DNA from: Actinomycetes bacterium
Lineage (GTDB): Bacteria; Actinomycetota; Acidimicrobiia; Acidimicrobiales; CADCSY01
Assembly (NCBI GenBank): GCA_025464025.1
Contig: JAODBP010000026.1
Coordinates: 1 to 31,433 of the forward strand
Reading direction: 5' to 3'
DNA: 31,433 nucleotides
Of the stretch, positions 22,225 to 30,187 are shown one piece after another; within the stretch, counting starts at the first letter, position 1; each line of letters begins with the position of its first letter. The notes beneath the pieces are model-generated. The model ran no database searches, was not told where the DNA came from, and saw only the letters and a program-made list of their open reading frames with translations. The translations under genes and the position numbers were made by a program.

Positions 22225-25200
22225 GTGACGTGTCCCTCGTGCTCGGCCGAGGTGCCCGCCGGGGCTCGGTTCTGTCCGAGCTGCGGCCAGGCGCTGCACG
22301 CCTCGGGCGACGAGCGGCGGGTCGTCACCGTGCTGTTCGGCGACATCGTCGGCTTCACCGGGCTGTCCGAAACGCGCGACCCCGAGCAGGTGAAGAACCT
22401 CGTGGACCGCTGCTTCGCCCGGTTGGCCGCCGACATCCGCGACTTCGGCGGCACGCTCGACAAGGTGGTGGGTGACGCCCTCGTCGCCCTGTTCGGCGCC
22501 CCGGTGGCCCACGAGGACGACGCCGAGCGCGCCGTGCGGGCCGCACTCCAGATGCAGCGAACGCTCGACGACCTGGCCGGGTCGATCGACGTCGAGGTCC
22601 GCATGCGGATCGGCGTGAACACCGGCGAGGTGCTCGTCGGCGCCCTCCGGGCCGGCGGCGACTACACGGCGATGGGTGACGTGGTGAACACGGCGAGCCG
22701 GCTCCAGACCCTGGCCCAGCCCGGGAGCGTGGTCGTCGGCGCCGAGACCCACGCCGCCACGCGCAACGTCTTCCGCTTCGAGCCACTCGGCCTGCTCCAC
22801 GCCCGGGGCCGGGAGGAGGGCGTCGAGGCCTGGGTGGCGGTCGAGGCCCTGGTCCAGCCCGGGCACCGCCCGCCCCGGCGGGTGTCGAGCCGACTCGTGG
22901 GCCGGGAGATCGAGGCCGAGGTGCTCGAGCGCAGCATCGTCGCCGCCTTCCAGGCCCGCCGGCCGACCTTGGTCGTGCTGTTCGGCGAGGCCGGCATCGG
23001 CAAGAGCCGGCTGGGCGAGGACGTCGTGCTCCAGGTCCTCGCCAGCCACCGGGCACGCGTGCTGTCCGGCCGGGCCGTGCCGTACGGGGCGGCCAACGCC
23101 TGGTGGCCGATCGCCGAGGTCATGCGCATGGCCATCGGCGTCGGGCCGGAGGACACGGCCGACGACGCCCGGGTGAAGTGCGTCCGGGCCGTCACCGACG
23201 TGGTCGAGGGCGACGCCGAGGAGATCGACCGCATCGTCGACGCCCTCATGTACCTCGTGGGCATCGGCACGTCGCTGGTCGAGGTCGAGAGCAAGCGGGC
23301 CCAGGACGAGGTGGCCCGGGCGGTGCGGGCGTTCATCGAGGGCCTCGCGTCGGCGCAGCCCCTGATCGTCACCATCGGCGACGTGCAGTGGGCCGACGCG
23401 TCGGTGCTGTTCGGGCTCGACGACCTGCTCGACCGGATGCACCGGGTGCCGATCGTCGTGCTGCTCACGGCCCGGCCCGAGATCGAGAGCGGGTGGCGCC
23501 CGACCGGCGGGCACAAGAACCTCGTCGTGCTCAACCTCGACCCGCTCGACGACGAGGCCGCCGGCGAGCTGCTCATCTCGCTCCTCGGCGGCGACCCCGG
23601 CCCCCAGGTGCGGGCCGAGCTGGTCGAGCGCAGCGGCGGCAACCCGCTCTTCGTCGAGGAGCTGGCGGCCCTGGTGCGCGACGACGCGGCCGTCGGCGCC
23701 CTGCCGGCGACGCTGCGGGGCATCGTCGCCGCCCGGCTCGACACCCTTCCGGCCGACGAGCGGGCCGTGCTCGACGACGCCGCGGTCGTGGGCCGGCGGG
23801 CCCCGATGACGGCGCTGCTGGCCGTGGGTGGGAGCCGGGGCGGTGTCGCCGAGGCCATCGACGAGCTGGTGACCAAGGACCTGCTGGTCGTGGAGGACGG
23901 GCAGTGCGAGTTCCGGTCCGACCTCGTGCGTGAGGTCGTCTACGGGATGCTCACCAAGGCCGAGCGGGCCCGGCGCCACGCCACGCTGGCCCAGTGGCTC
24001 GAGTCGCTCGACGACAACCCCAACACCGACGAGCTGCTCGGCGAGCTGGCGCGGCACTGGGCGACGGCGGCCGAGCTCTCGGCCGAGCTGGGTGGGATCG
24101 AGGGGGTCCCGCCCGAGGTGCAGGCGCGCGCGGTCGAGGCGCTGTTCGCCGCCGGCGAGCGGGCCGACGACCGGGAGCTGCACGTCGTGGCCCGGCGCGT
24201 CTACGACCAGCTCGTGCGGCTTCTCGGCGATGCCCCGTCGCCGGAGCGACGGGGTGCGCTGGTGGGGCGGGCCCGGGCCGCAACCGCGCTGCGGCGCGAC
24301 GCCGAGGCCATCGCCGACCTCGACGTCGTCGAGGCCGAGGCGCGGGAGGCCGGCGACGAGGCCCGCCTGGCCCGTGCCCTCACGGTGCGGGGCGACCTGC
24401 TCCGCAACGCCGGCGAGTACGAGCGGTCGCTCGAGGCGCTCGAGGAGGCTCGGGTCCTGTGGCAGCGGGTCGGCGATCGTCGGGGCGAGGGGTCGGCGCT
24501 GCGCCGGATCGGGTGGACGAAGCTGTTCGCCGGCGACCTCGATGCTGCCGAGCCGATCCTGCTCGAGGCCCTCGACGCCTTCCGCGAAGCGGGCGCGCTG
24601 CGGGGCCAGGCGTGGGCCCACCAGAACCTGGCCTGGGCCGCCTACGGGCGGGGCGACGCCACGCTGGCCGAGCAGCGGCTCCAGGACTCGATCGAGCTGT
24701 TCCGCCAGATCGGTGACTGGGGCGGGTTGAACTGGGCCACCGGCATGGTCGGGTGGGTCCGCTTCGCCCAAGGCGACGTGGCCGCGGCCGAGCACCACGC
24801 CGAGGAGGCGCTGCGGGAGGCCCGGAGCCAGGGCGACACCTGGCAGGTCGGGATGATGGACGTGCTGCTCTCGACCATCCGGCTCAACCAGGGTCGGACG
24901 GAGGACGCCGTCGAGCTGGGTCGGGCCGCGCTCCAGCTGTTCGTCGAGCTGGGCGACGAGTGGGGCGGGGGCCAGGCGGCCGGGCCGCTCGTGCGGGCGC
25001 TCCTGGCGACCGGTCGGTTCGACGAGGCCGAGCGGCTGCGGGTCGAGGCCATGGCCCGCTACGGCACCACGGGCGACTTCCCGAGCCGCCGGGTGTTCAG
25101 CCAGCTCGCCGCCGCCATGAGCGCGGTCGCCGTCGGGCACCCCGAGAAGGCGCTCGCCGCCCTCGCGGACGACGAGACCCAGCCGGGTGACACCCGGTTC

Positions 25201-25713
25201 GGCGCCACCGACCTGCTGGTCACCCGGGGCACGGCCCTGCTCCAGCTCGGGCGGGTCGGCGAGGCCGTCGAGCTGCTCGCCGCCACGGTCGAGGCGGCCC
25301 GGGAGCCGGGTCCGCGCGGCGAGGCGCAGGCCGCGCTGGCGCTGGCCTACGCCGCCGACGGTCGGACCGCCGAGGCCCGGCAGCTGGCGGCCGAGGTGCT
25401 GGGCCAGGAGCGGTCGTACCTCGATCGGGTGCTGGCCGGGATGGCCGAGGCCGGGGCGGCCGCCCGCGAGGGCGATGGCGCCGCCGCCGTCAGCGCCATC
25501 GACCGGATCACCCGCTGGGTCGAGGTGACGCAGGACCGGCTCAGCGCCGCTGTCGTGGCCCGGGCCCGGGCGCGCGTGCTCGAGGTGCTGGGCGACCCGT
25601 TCGCCGCCGGCGCCGAGGCCGCAGCGGCCGAGCGCTTCGCCGCCCTCGGCATCGACGCGCCGGGCTGGGACCTCGCCATCCGCCTGGCGACCGGCCTCAG
25701 CGTCCCCGCCTGA
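22225..25713 (+). CDS. Class III nucleotide cyclase fused to AAA-type ATPase and TPR repeats
   Basis: A 1162-residue regulator. A short zinc ribbon (Cys3, Cys6, Cys17, Cys20) is followed by a class III cyclase domain (about 32-200), a P-loop ATPase domain (Walker A around GEAGIGKS with Lys260, later VTIGDVQWADAS) and a long C-terminal TPR solenoid (about 650-1150). In the cyclase, metal aspartates Asp40 and Asp84, base-contact Lys80, and Asn155 and Arg159 are all present, so it should be active as a homodimer; Thr148 stands where many adenylate cyclases have Asp, as in the class IIIb (soluble-cyclase-like) group. The overall layout resembles soluble adenylate cyclase. cAMP is the likely product, by family. 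The GTG at 22225 is fixed by the zinc ribbon and the TATCCT box. It ends 9 bases from the convergent hemerythrin gene. Confidence 0.88.
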   Translation: MTCPSCSAEVPAGARFCPSCGQALHASGDERRVVTVLFGDIVGFTGLSETRDPEQVKNLVDRCFARLAADIRDFGGTLDKVVGDALVALFGAPVAHEDDAERAVRAALQMQRTLDDLAGSIDVEVRMRIGVNTGEVLVGALRAGGDYTAMGDVVNTASRLQTLAQPGSVVVGAETHAATRNVFRFEPLGLLHARGREEGVEAWVAVEALVQPGHRPPRRVSSRLVGREIEAEVLERSIVAAFQARRPTLVVLFGEAGIGKSRLGEDVVLQVLASHRARVLSGRAVPYGAANAWWPIAEVMRMAIGVGPEDTADDARVKCVRAVTDVVEGDAEEIDRIVDALMYLVGIGTSLVEVESKRAQDEVARAVRAFIEGLASAQPLIVTIGDVQWADASVLFGLDDLLDRMHRVPIVVLLTARPEIESGWRPTGGHKNLVVLNLDPLDDEAAGELLISLLGGDPGPQVRAELVERSGGNPLFVEELAALVRDDAAVGALPATLRGIVAARLDTLPADERAVLDDAAVVGRRAPMTALLAVGGSRGGVAEAIDELVTKDLLVVEDGQCEFRSDLVREVVYGMLTKAERARRHATLAQWLESLDDNPNTDELLGELARHWATAAELSAELGGIEGVPPEVQARAVEALFAAGERADDRELHVVARRVYDQLVRLLGDAPSPERRGALVGRARAATALRRDAEAIADLDVVEAEAREAGDEARLARALTVRGDLLRNAGEYERSLEALEEARVLWQRVGDRRGEGSALRRIGWTKLFAGDLDAAEPILLEALDAFREAGALRGQAWAHQNLAWAAYGRGDATLAEQRLQDSIELFRQIGDWGGLNWATGMVGWVRFAQGDVAAAEHHAEEALREARSQGDTWQVGMMDVLLSTIRLNQGRTEDAVELGRAALQLFVELGDEWGGGQAAGPLVRALLATGRFDEAERLRVEAMARYGTTGDFPSRRVFSQLAAAMSAVAVGHPEKALAALADDETQPGDTRFGATDLLVTRGTALLQLGRVGEAVELLAATVEAAREPGPRGEAQAALALAYAADGRTAEARQLAAEVLGQERSYLDRVLAGMAEAGAAAREGDGAAAVSAIDRITRWVEVTQDRLSAAVVARARARVLEVLGDPFAAGAEAAAAERFAALGIDAPGWDLAIRLATGLSVPA

Positions 25714-25722
25714 GGGGACCGG

Positions 25723-26439
25723 TCACGCCAGGCCGAGGCGCGTGGCGACCGGACGCCACTCGTCGGAGGGCAGGATCACCTGGGCCGCGGTGCGGAAGAT
25801 GTCGAACACCTCGGGCGGCGCCATCGACATGCCCTGGAGCATGTCGACCCGCTCTTCGACGTTCATGGCCGGGAGCATGTGGGCCATGAAGCCGACCATC
25901 TCCTGGGGGGCGATGGTGAGGCGGATCTCCATGTCGAGGGCGAGCAGCTCCTCGGCCGGCACGACGGCGCGGAGGGCGGGCATGACCCGGGTCTCCTCCA
26001 CCAGCTGGTGGGCGAGGTACTCGCTGGTGAGCCGGCTGAGGTCGAGGTGCAGGTTCAGCGCCGCGGCCGATCGAGCGGGCCCGGCCACCATGCCGAGGCG
26101 ATCGACCAGCAGGTCGAGACGGGCCATGCCGACCTCCACGTTGCCGTGCTGGGCCTGCACCTCGAGGCCGAGCTCGGGGGCGTGGGCCTCGACGAGCGGC
26201 TGGATGAACTTGTCCTCGTGCTCGTGGTGCGAGTGCAGGAGGTGGAGCAGGTTGCGGACGAGGTCGAGGTGCGACGCCACCTCGCTGTCGTCGGCCACGT
26301 CGAGGTTGCCGGCGGCGACGGTGGCCTGGAACAGGGCGTGCCGGAGGCCCTTGTGGACCTCGCGGTAGAAGTCGTAGGCGGTGCCGTCGACGAGGTCGAG
26401 GGCATCGAGGGTGGGCTCGGGGAGCTGGATCGTGGTCAT
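25723..26439 (-). CDS. Hemerythrin-like (HHE) domain protein
   Basis: A 238-residue, mostly helical protein. The core looks like an HHE cation-binding four-helix bundle: REVHKGLRHALFQAT (His29, His34), LLHSHHEHEDKFIQPLVE (His71-Asp76), QAQHGNVEVGMARLD (His98) and EYLAHQLVEETRVMPAL. These His and acidic residues suit a non-haem di-iron site that binds oxygen, nitric oxide or metal. The second half (MVGFMAHMLPAMNVEERVDMLQGM and PPEVFDIFRTAAQVIL) is typical of longer cytosolic members. The ATG at 26439 begins MTTIQLPEPT; upstream in-frame sequence is low complexity. It is divergent from the flavin-barrel operon at 26578, which also suggests redox or gas biology, though a link is only inferred. 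Confidence 0.82.
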   Translation of the reverse strand: MTTIQLPEPTLDALDLVDGTAYDFYREVHKGLRHALFQATVAAGNLDVADDSEVASHLDLVRNLLHLLHSHHEHEDKFIQPLVEAHAPELGLEVQAQHGNVEVGMARLDLLVDRLGMVAGPARSAAALNLHLDLSRLTSEYLAHQLVEETRVMPALRAVVPAEELLALDMEIRLTIAPQEMVGFMAHMLPAMNVEERVDMLQGMSMAPPEVFDIFRTAAQVILPSDEWRPVATRLGLA

Positions 26440-26565
26440 GGACCGATCGTGCGGGATGGGTGCGCCCGGCGTTGCTGAGCCCGTCGTGCCGACATGCTGA
26501 GAGGTTCCTAACCGGCCGGTGGTGGAGGGGTCGGAGGGTGCGAACCGGCGCGATCCGGCGGCGCG

Positions 26566-26571
26566 TACCAT
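26566..26571 (+). promoter_or_regulatory. -10 box (TACCAT) for leaderless split-barrel operon
   Basis: TACCAT ends 6 bases before the GTG at 26578, with no ribosome site between. In the same 138-bp divergent gap ACCGGCCGGT (26511-26520) is a perfect palindrome and a possible regulator site. Confidence 0.6.
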
Positions 26572-26577
26572 CGCCGA

Positions 26578-27060
26578 GTGGCCGACCCCTCGACGCTCAT
26601 CGACGCCGAGCTGACGAGGTTCATCAAGGGCCCGGTCTCCGCCATGCTCGGCACGGTCGACGCCACCTCGGTCCCCGACGCCACCCGCGTGGCGGGCATC
26701 GCGCCCCTCGACGGCGACCGGTTCCGGCTGCTGATCTCGACCGAGGCGGCCACGGCGTGCGCCAACGCCCGGGTCGGCGCCCGGGTCTCGGTGCTCGTGA
26801 CCGACATCACGACGTACCGCTCGGTGCAGTGGAAGGGCGAGGTCGTCGAGGCCAGCGGCCCCCGCACGACCGGTGACCTGGCGCTGCTCCACCACCACGT
26901 CGACACCTTCGCCGGCTCGGCCCACGTCGTCGGGATCGACCCTGCGCTGAGCGACCGCCTCTTCCCGGTCGACGTCGTGGCTCTGGTCGTGCACGTCGAC
27001 GACCTCTACGACCAGACCCCGGGGCCGGGCGCCGGCCGCCGGCTGGCGCCGAGCTCGTGA
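26578..27060 (+). CDS. PNPOx-like flavin split-barrel protein
   Basis: A 160-residue protein resembling the pyridoxamine-phosphate-oxidase-like split barrel, which binds FMN or related flavins. The N-terminus LIDAELTRFIKGPVSAMLGTVDAT is the usual helix and first strand. The barrel strands run through VAGIAPLDGDRFRLLIST, ANARVGARVSVLVTDITTYRSVQWKGEVVEA, and a C-terminal VDVVALVVHVDDLYDQTPG. The sequence does not show the full pattern of true PdxH, so oxidase activity should not be assumed; sensing or reduction of a flavin is equally possible. The GTG at 26578 is supported by the TACCAT box 6 bases upstream. Its stop overlaps the next gene in GTGA, giving a three-gene coupled operon. Confidence 0.72.
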   Translation: MADPSTLIDAELTRFIKGPVSAMLGTVDATSVPDATRVAGIAPLDGDRFRLLISTEAATACANARVGARVSVLVTDITTYRSVQWKGEVVEASGPRTTGDLALLHHHVDTFAGSAHVVGIDPALSDRLFPVDVVALVVHVDDLYDQTPGPGAGRRLAPSS

Positions 27061-27479
27061 GCATCCCCCTGGCCACGATCGCGGCCTGCTTCGAGGGCGA
27101 GATCCCGTCGGTCATCGTCACCAGCTCGGCGGAGGGCGAGCCGAACCTGGCCCACCTGTCCCAGGTGCTGTTCGTCGACGACGCCCGCGTGGCCGCGTCG
27201 AACCAGTTCTTCACCAAGACGTCGGCGAACCTGGCGGCCAACCCGCTGGCCACGCTCGTCTGCGTCGATCCGCACCAGCTGCTCAGCTACACGCTCCTGG
27301 TGCGCCACGAGCGCACCGACGTCGACGGCGAGGTGTTCGACCGGGCTCGGCGCTCGATCGAGCTGATCGCGTCGGCCACCGGGATGGAGGGCGTCTTCGC
27401 CCTGCGCAGCATCGACGTCTTCCGCGTCCTCGACGTGGCGGCCGTGCCGTCCCGGGGGACGGCGGCGGCGGCCTCGTGA
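27057..27479 (+). CDS. Second PNPOx-like flavin split-barrel protein
   Basis: A 140-residue protein of the same broad fold but of a different subtype from its neighbour. It opens LATIAACFEGEIPSVIVTSSAEGEPNLAHLSQVLFVDD, continues RVAASNQFFTKTSANLAANPLATLVCVDP, and ends VFALRSIDVFRVLDVAAVP. The FFTKT...NLAANP segment is the usual flavin-phosphate-contacting part of the fold. I recognise this as a short PNPOx-like family often found beside regulatory genes. The GTG at 27057 overlaps the preceding stop and its own stop overlaps the GAF gene start (GTGA both times), so all three products are probably made in similar amount and may form a complex. Ligand and role are unknown. Confidence 0.72.
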   Translation: MSIPLATIAACFEGEIPSVIVTSSAEGEPNLAHLSQVLFVDDARVAASNQFFTKTSANLAANPLATLVCVDPHQLLSYTLLVRHERTDVDGEVFDRARRSIELIASATGMEGVFALRSIDVFRVLDVAAVPSRGTAAAAS

Positions 27480-28399
27480 CCGCCGCGGACGGGTGGTTGG
27501 TCGCGCTGGCCGAGCTCGGTGCCCGCATCGCCGCCACCACGGATGTCGAGGACGTGGTCGACACCGTGCTGCTCGGCGTCGACGAGCTCCTCGGGTTCAC
27601 CCACTCGCTGCTGCTCGTGCACGAGCCGGAGACCGATCGCCTCGTGACCCTGGCGTCGCGCGGCTACGACACCGGTGGCATCGGCTCGGAGGTGGCGATG
27701 GGGCAGGGCGTGATCGGGATGGCCGCCGAGCGCCGTCGCCCCATGCGCATCGGCAACCTCCAGCGCATGCTCGCCTACGCCCGCACCGTCCAGCGCGCGG
27801 CCGACGACGAGCTCGCCGGCACCGAGATCCTGCTCCCCGGCCTGCCCGACGCCAGCAGCCAGCTCGCCGCGCCGATCGTGGCGCGCGGCGTGCTCGTCGG
27901 CGTCGTCGCGGTGGAGAGCCCGCGCGCCGTCGCCTTCGACGAGGACGACGAGCACGCCCTCGCCGTGGTGGGCCACCTCGCCGGTGCCGCGCTCGAGCAC
28001 GACGCCCTCGTGGCCGACGTCGCCGTGGCCGAGGAGGCCGCTGTCGAGGCACCGGTGGCCGCGGCGGCGCGGCCGGCCGTGCGGCTCCGCCACTACGACG
28101 CCGACGGAAGCACGTTCCTCGACGACGCCTACGTCATCAAGGGCGTGGCCGGGCGGTTGCTCTGGAAGCTCGCCGGTGAGCACGTCGCCACCGGGCGCCG
28201 GTCGTTCACCAACCGGGAGGCCCGCCTCGACCCGGCGCTCGGGCTCCCGGCCTGGCGCGACAACTTCGAGAGCCGGCTCATCCTGCTGAAGCGCCGCCTG
28301 GAGGAGCGGGGCGCGCCGGTGCGGATCGTCGGCGCCGGCCGTGGCTGCTTCGAGCTCGTGGTCGACGTCCCCCTCGACCTCCAGCTCGTCGGCGGCTGA
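27476..28399 (+). CDS. GAF-domain sensor with possible C-terminal winged-helix domain
   Basis: A 307-residue protein. The GAF domain spans about residues 8-180, with LGARIAATTDVEDVVDTVLLGV, SLLLVHEPETDRLVTLASRGYD, QGVIGMAAERRRPMRIGNL and SQLAAPIVARGVLVGVVAVESP, all classic GAF elements. An Ala/Val/Glu-rich linker (181-203) leads to a C-terminal domain (about 205-305). There NFESRLILLKRRLEERG followed by VRIVGAGRGCFELVV resembles the recognition helix and wing of OmpR-type DNA-binding domains. That suggests a one-component transcription regulator, but the resemblance is partial. There is no kinase or cyclase part. It is last in the operon, coupled to two flavin-barrel proteins, which could supply or read a flavin signal. 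The stop is 6 bases from the convergent polymerase gene. Confidence 0.72.
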   Translation: MTAADGWLVALAELGARIAATTDVEDVVDTVLLGVDELLGFTHSLLLVHEPETDRLVTLASRGYDTGGIGSEVAMGQGVIGMAAERRRPMRIGNLQRMLAYARTVQRAADDELAGTEILLPGLPDASSQLAAPIVARGVLVGVVAVESPRAVAFDEDDEHALAVVGHLAGAALEHDALVADVAVAEEAAVEAPVAAAARPAVRLRHYDADGSTFLDDAYVIKGVAGRLLWKLAGEHVATGRRSFTNREARLDPALGLPAWRDNFESRLILLKRRLEERGAPVRIVGAGRGCFELVVDVPLDLQLVGG

Positions 28400-28405
28400 C
28401 CGGGG

Positions 28406-29305
28406 TCAGAGCCGGGGGAGCGACTGGCGGAGGGTGAGGGTGGGCGCCCAGAGGTCGCCGAGGTCGGCCACCCGCTCCAGGACCTCGCCGGCCTCGAAGG
28501 TGACGAGCGAGGCGTCGCCGGCGTCGGCCGCGGCTTCGACCTCGTCCCACGAGAGCGGCGTCGAGACCGTGGGCCGGGGCCGGGCCCGGAGGGAGTAGGC
28601 GCACACGGTCGTCTTGTGCCGCGAGTTCTGGCTCCAGTCGACGAGCACCTTGCCCTTGCGCAGCTCCTTGCGCTGGAGGCTGACGATGCGGTCGGGGTGG
28701 GCCTGCTCGAGCACCTGGGCGATCGTGCGGCTGAAGTCGGCGGCGCCGTCGTGCGTCGCCGGCGTGTTGAGCGGGACGTACACCTGGAGCCCCTTCGAGC
28801 CCGAGGTCTTCGCCACGGACTCGAGCCCGAGGTCGCCGAACACGTGACGCAGCCACAGCCCGACCTCGAGGCAGTCGAGCAGGTCGGCCGGCTCACCGGG
28901 GTCGAGGTCGAACACGACCATCGTGGGCGTGTCGGCATCGGGCGTGACGGCCATCGACGTGTGCAGCTCGAGGGCGGCGAGGTTGGCGATCCACGTGAGG
29001 GCGGCGAGCGAGTCGATCCGGCAGAACTTGATGGTGCCCCGGGTCGACATGTCGTGCATGTCGTTGGTGCCGATCCAGTCGGGGTGGAACGACGGGCAGT
29101 TCTTCTCGAAGAACGGCGTCGAGTCGACCCCGTCGGGATAGCGCTTCAGCGTGAGGAACCGGTCGGCCAGGTGGGGCAGCAACGTCGGAGCGATCCGCGC
29201 GTAGTAGTCGATGACCTCGGCCTTGTGGAAGCCGGCCTCGGGATAGAGGACCTTGTCCAGGTTGGAGAGCTTGAGGGACTTCCCCTCGACCTCGACGAGG
29301 GGCAA
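28406..29305 (-). CDS. ligD: LigD-type NHEJ polymerase/primase (PolDom)
   Basis: A 299-residue stand-alone polymerase domain of the archaeo-eukaryotic primase type, used to fill gaps at DNA ends. It begins VEVEGKSLKLSNLDKVLYPEAG and holds TLKRYPDGVDSTPFFEKNCP, ALELHTS (His115), VFDLDPG with metal residues Asp133 and Asp135, TSGSKGLQVYVPLN (Ser168, Lys171) and VLVDWSQN with Asp223. Gln174 stands where many homologues have His. No ligase or phosphoesterase domain is attached, so LigD here is split into separate genes. The start is a TTG directly abutting the Ku stop, with GAGGAAGAG (GGA 11 bases) upstream; the family N-terminus begins there. It is the last gene of the NHEJ operon. Confidence 0.9.
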   Translation of the reverse strand: MPLVEVEGKSLKLSNLDKVLYPEAGFHKAEVIDYYARIAPTLLPHLADRFLTLKRYPDGVDSTPFFEKNCPSFHPDWIGTNDMHDMSTRGTIKFCRIDSLAALTWIANLAALELHTSMAVTPDADTPTMVVFDLDPGEPADLLDCLEVGLWLRHVFGDLGLESVAKTSGSKGLQVYVPLNTPATHDGAADFSRTIAQVLEQAHPDRIVSLQRKELRKGKVLVDWSQNSRHKTTVCAYSLRARPRPTVSTPLSWDEVEAAADAGDASLVTFEAGEVLERVADLGDLWAPTLTLRQSLPRL

Positions 29306-30184
29306 CTACGCGCTCTTCCTCGCCCGCTTGGCCGGCTTCTTCTTCGGCGCTTCCTCGGCCTCGGCTTCGTCGTCCTCACCGGCCGCCGGCGGGCGGGACC
29401 GGGCGGCCCGGGCCTCCTTCACGCTGGCCTCGAGGGCGGCCATGAGGTCGATGACCTTGCCCTCGTCGGCCGGCTGGGGCGCCTCGAGCACGATCTCCTC
29501 GCCGCCGGCCTTGCGCTCGATGAGGGCGAGGACCTTGTCGCGGTAGTCGTCGCGGAACTCGTTGGGGTCGAAGTCGACCGAGAGGGAGTCGACGAGCTGC
29601 TTGGCCATGGCCAGCTCCTTGTCCGACACCTTGATGGCATCGAGCCCGTCGAACTCGCCGATCTCGGTGGCCGGGACGATCTCGTCGGCGTAGACCATGG
29701 TCGAGATGAGCAGCTTGCCGTCCTTGGGCCGGAGGGCAGCCAGGTACTGCTTGGTGCGCATCACGAAGCGGGCGATGGCGACCTTCTGCTGCTCCTCCAT
29801 GGCGGCGACGAGGAGGGCGTAGGGCTTCTCGGCCGCCTTGACCGGCGCCACGTAGTACGGGCTGTCGTAGTAGATCGGGTCGATGTCGGCCAGGTCGACG
29901 AAGGCCTCGATGTCGACCGTGTGCGTCGCCTCCGGGTCGAGGGCGTCGAGCTCCTCGGGCTCGATGAGCACGTAGTGGTCGGGCGAGAGCTCGTAGCCCT
30001 TGACGATGTGCTCGTACGGCACCTCGTCGCCGTCGGCGTTGACCCGTTGCATCTTCACCCGGGTCTGCGTGCGCGAGTCGATCTGGTTGAACGACACGTT
30101 CTTGCGGGACACGGAGTTGTAGAGCTTCACGGGGATGTTGACCAGCCCGAAGCTGATCGAACCGCTCCAGATGGCTCTCGGCAT
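29306..30184 (-). CDS. ku: Ku protein, NHEJ DNA-end-binding factor
   Basis: A 292-residue bacterial Ku. As a homodimer it forms a ring on broken DNA ends and recruits LigD. It starts MPRAIWSGSISFGLVNIPVKLYNSV, a nearly invariant opening, then KMQRVNADGDEVPYEHIVKGYEL, EAFVDLADIDPIYYDSPYYVAP, VMRTKQYLAALRPKDGKLL and FDPNEFRDDYRDKVLALIERK. The C-terminal tail (about 265-292) is acidic then lysine/arginine-rich (KKKPAKRARKSA); such basic tails aid DNA binding or threading. The ATG at 30184 has GGAGA about 9 bases upstream. It lies 3 bases after the ligase stop and directly abuts the polymerase start, so the three are made together. Confidence 0.96.
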   Translation of the reverse strand: MPRAIWSGSISFGLVNIPVKLYNSVSRKNVSFNQIDSRTQTRVKMQRVNADGDEVPYEHIVKGYELSPDHYVLIEPEELDALDPEATHTVDIEAFVDLADIDPIYYDSPYYVAPVKAAEKPYALLVAAMEEQQKVAIARFVMRTKQYLAALRPKDGKLLISTMVYADEIVPATEIGEFDGLDAIKVSDKELAMAKQLVDSLSVDFDPNEFRDDYRDKVLALIERKAGGEEIVLEAPQPADEGKVIDLMAALEASVKEARAARSRPPAAGEDDEAEAEEAPKKKPAKRARKSA

Positions 30185-30187
30185 GGT

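Noticed and set aside
26511..26520. ACCGGCCGGT palindrome as a definite operator
   Set aside because: Ten-base GC-rich palindromes are common by chance here; kept only as a remark.
26541..26550. CGAACCGGCG as a third copy of the shared hairpin base
   Set aside because: There is no matching CGCCGGTTCG arm nearby, so no hairpin forms.
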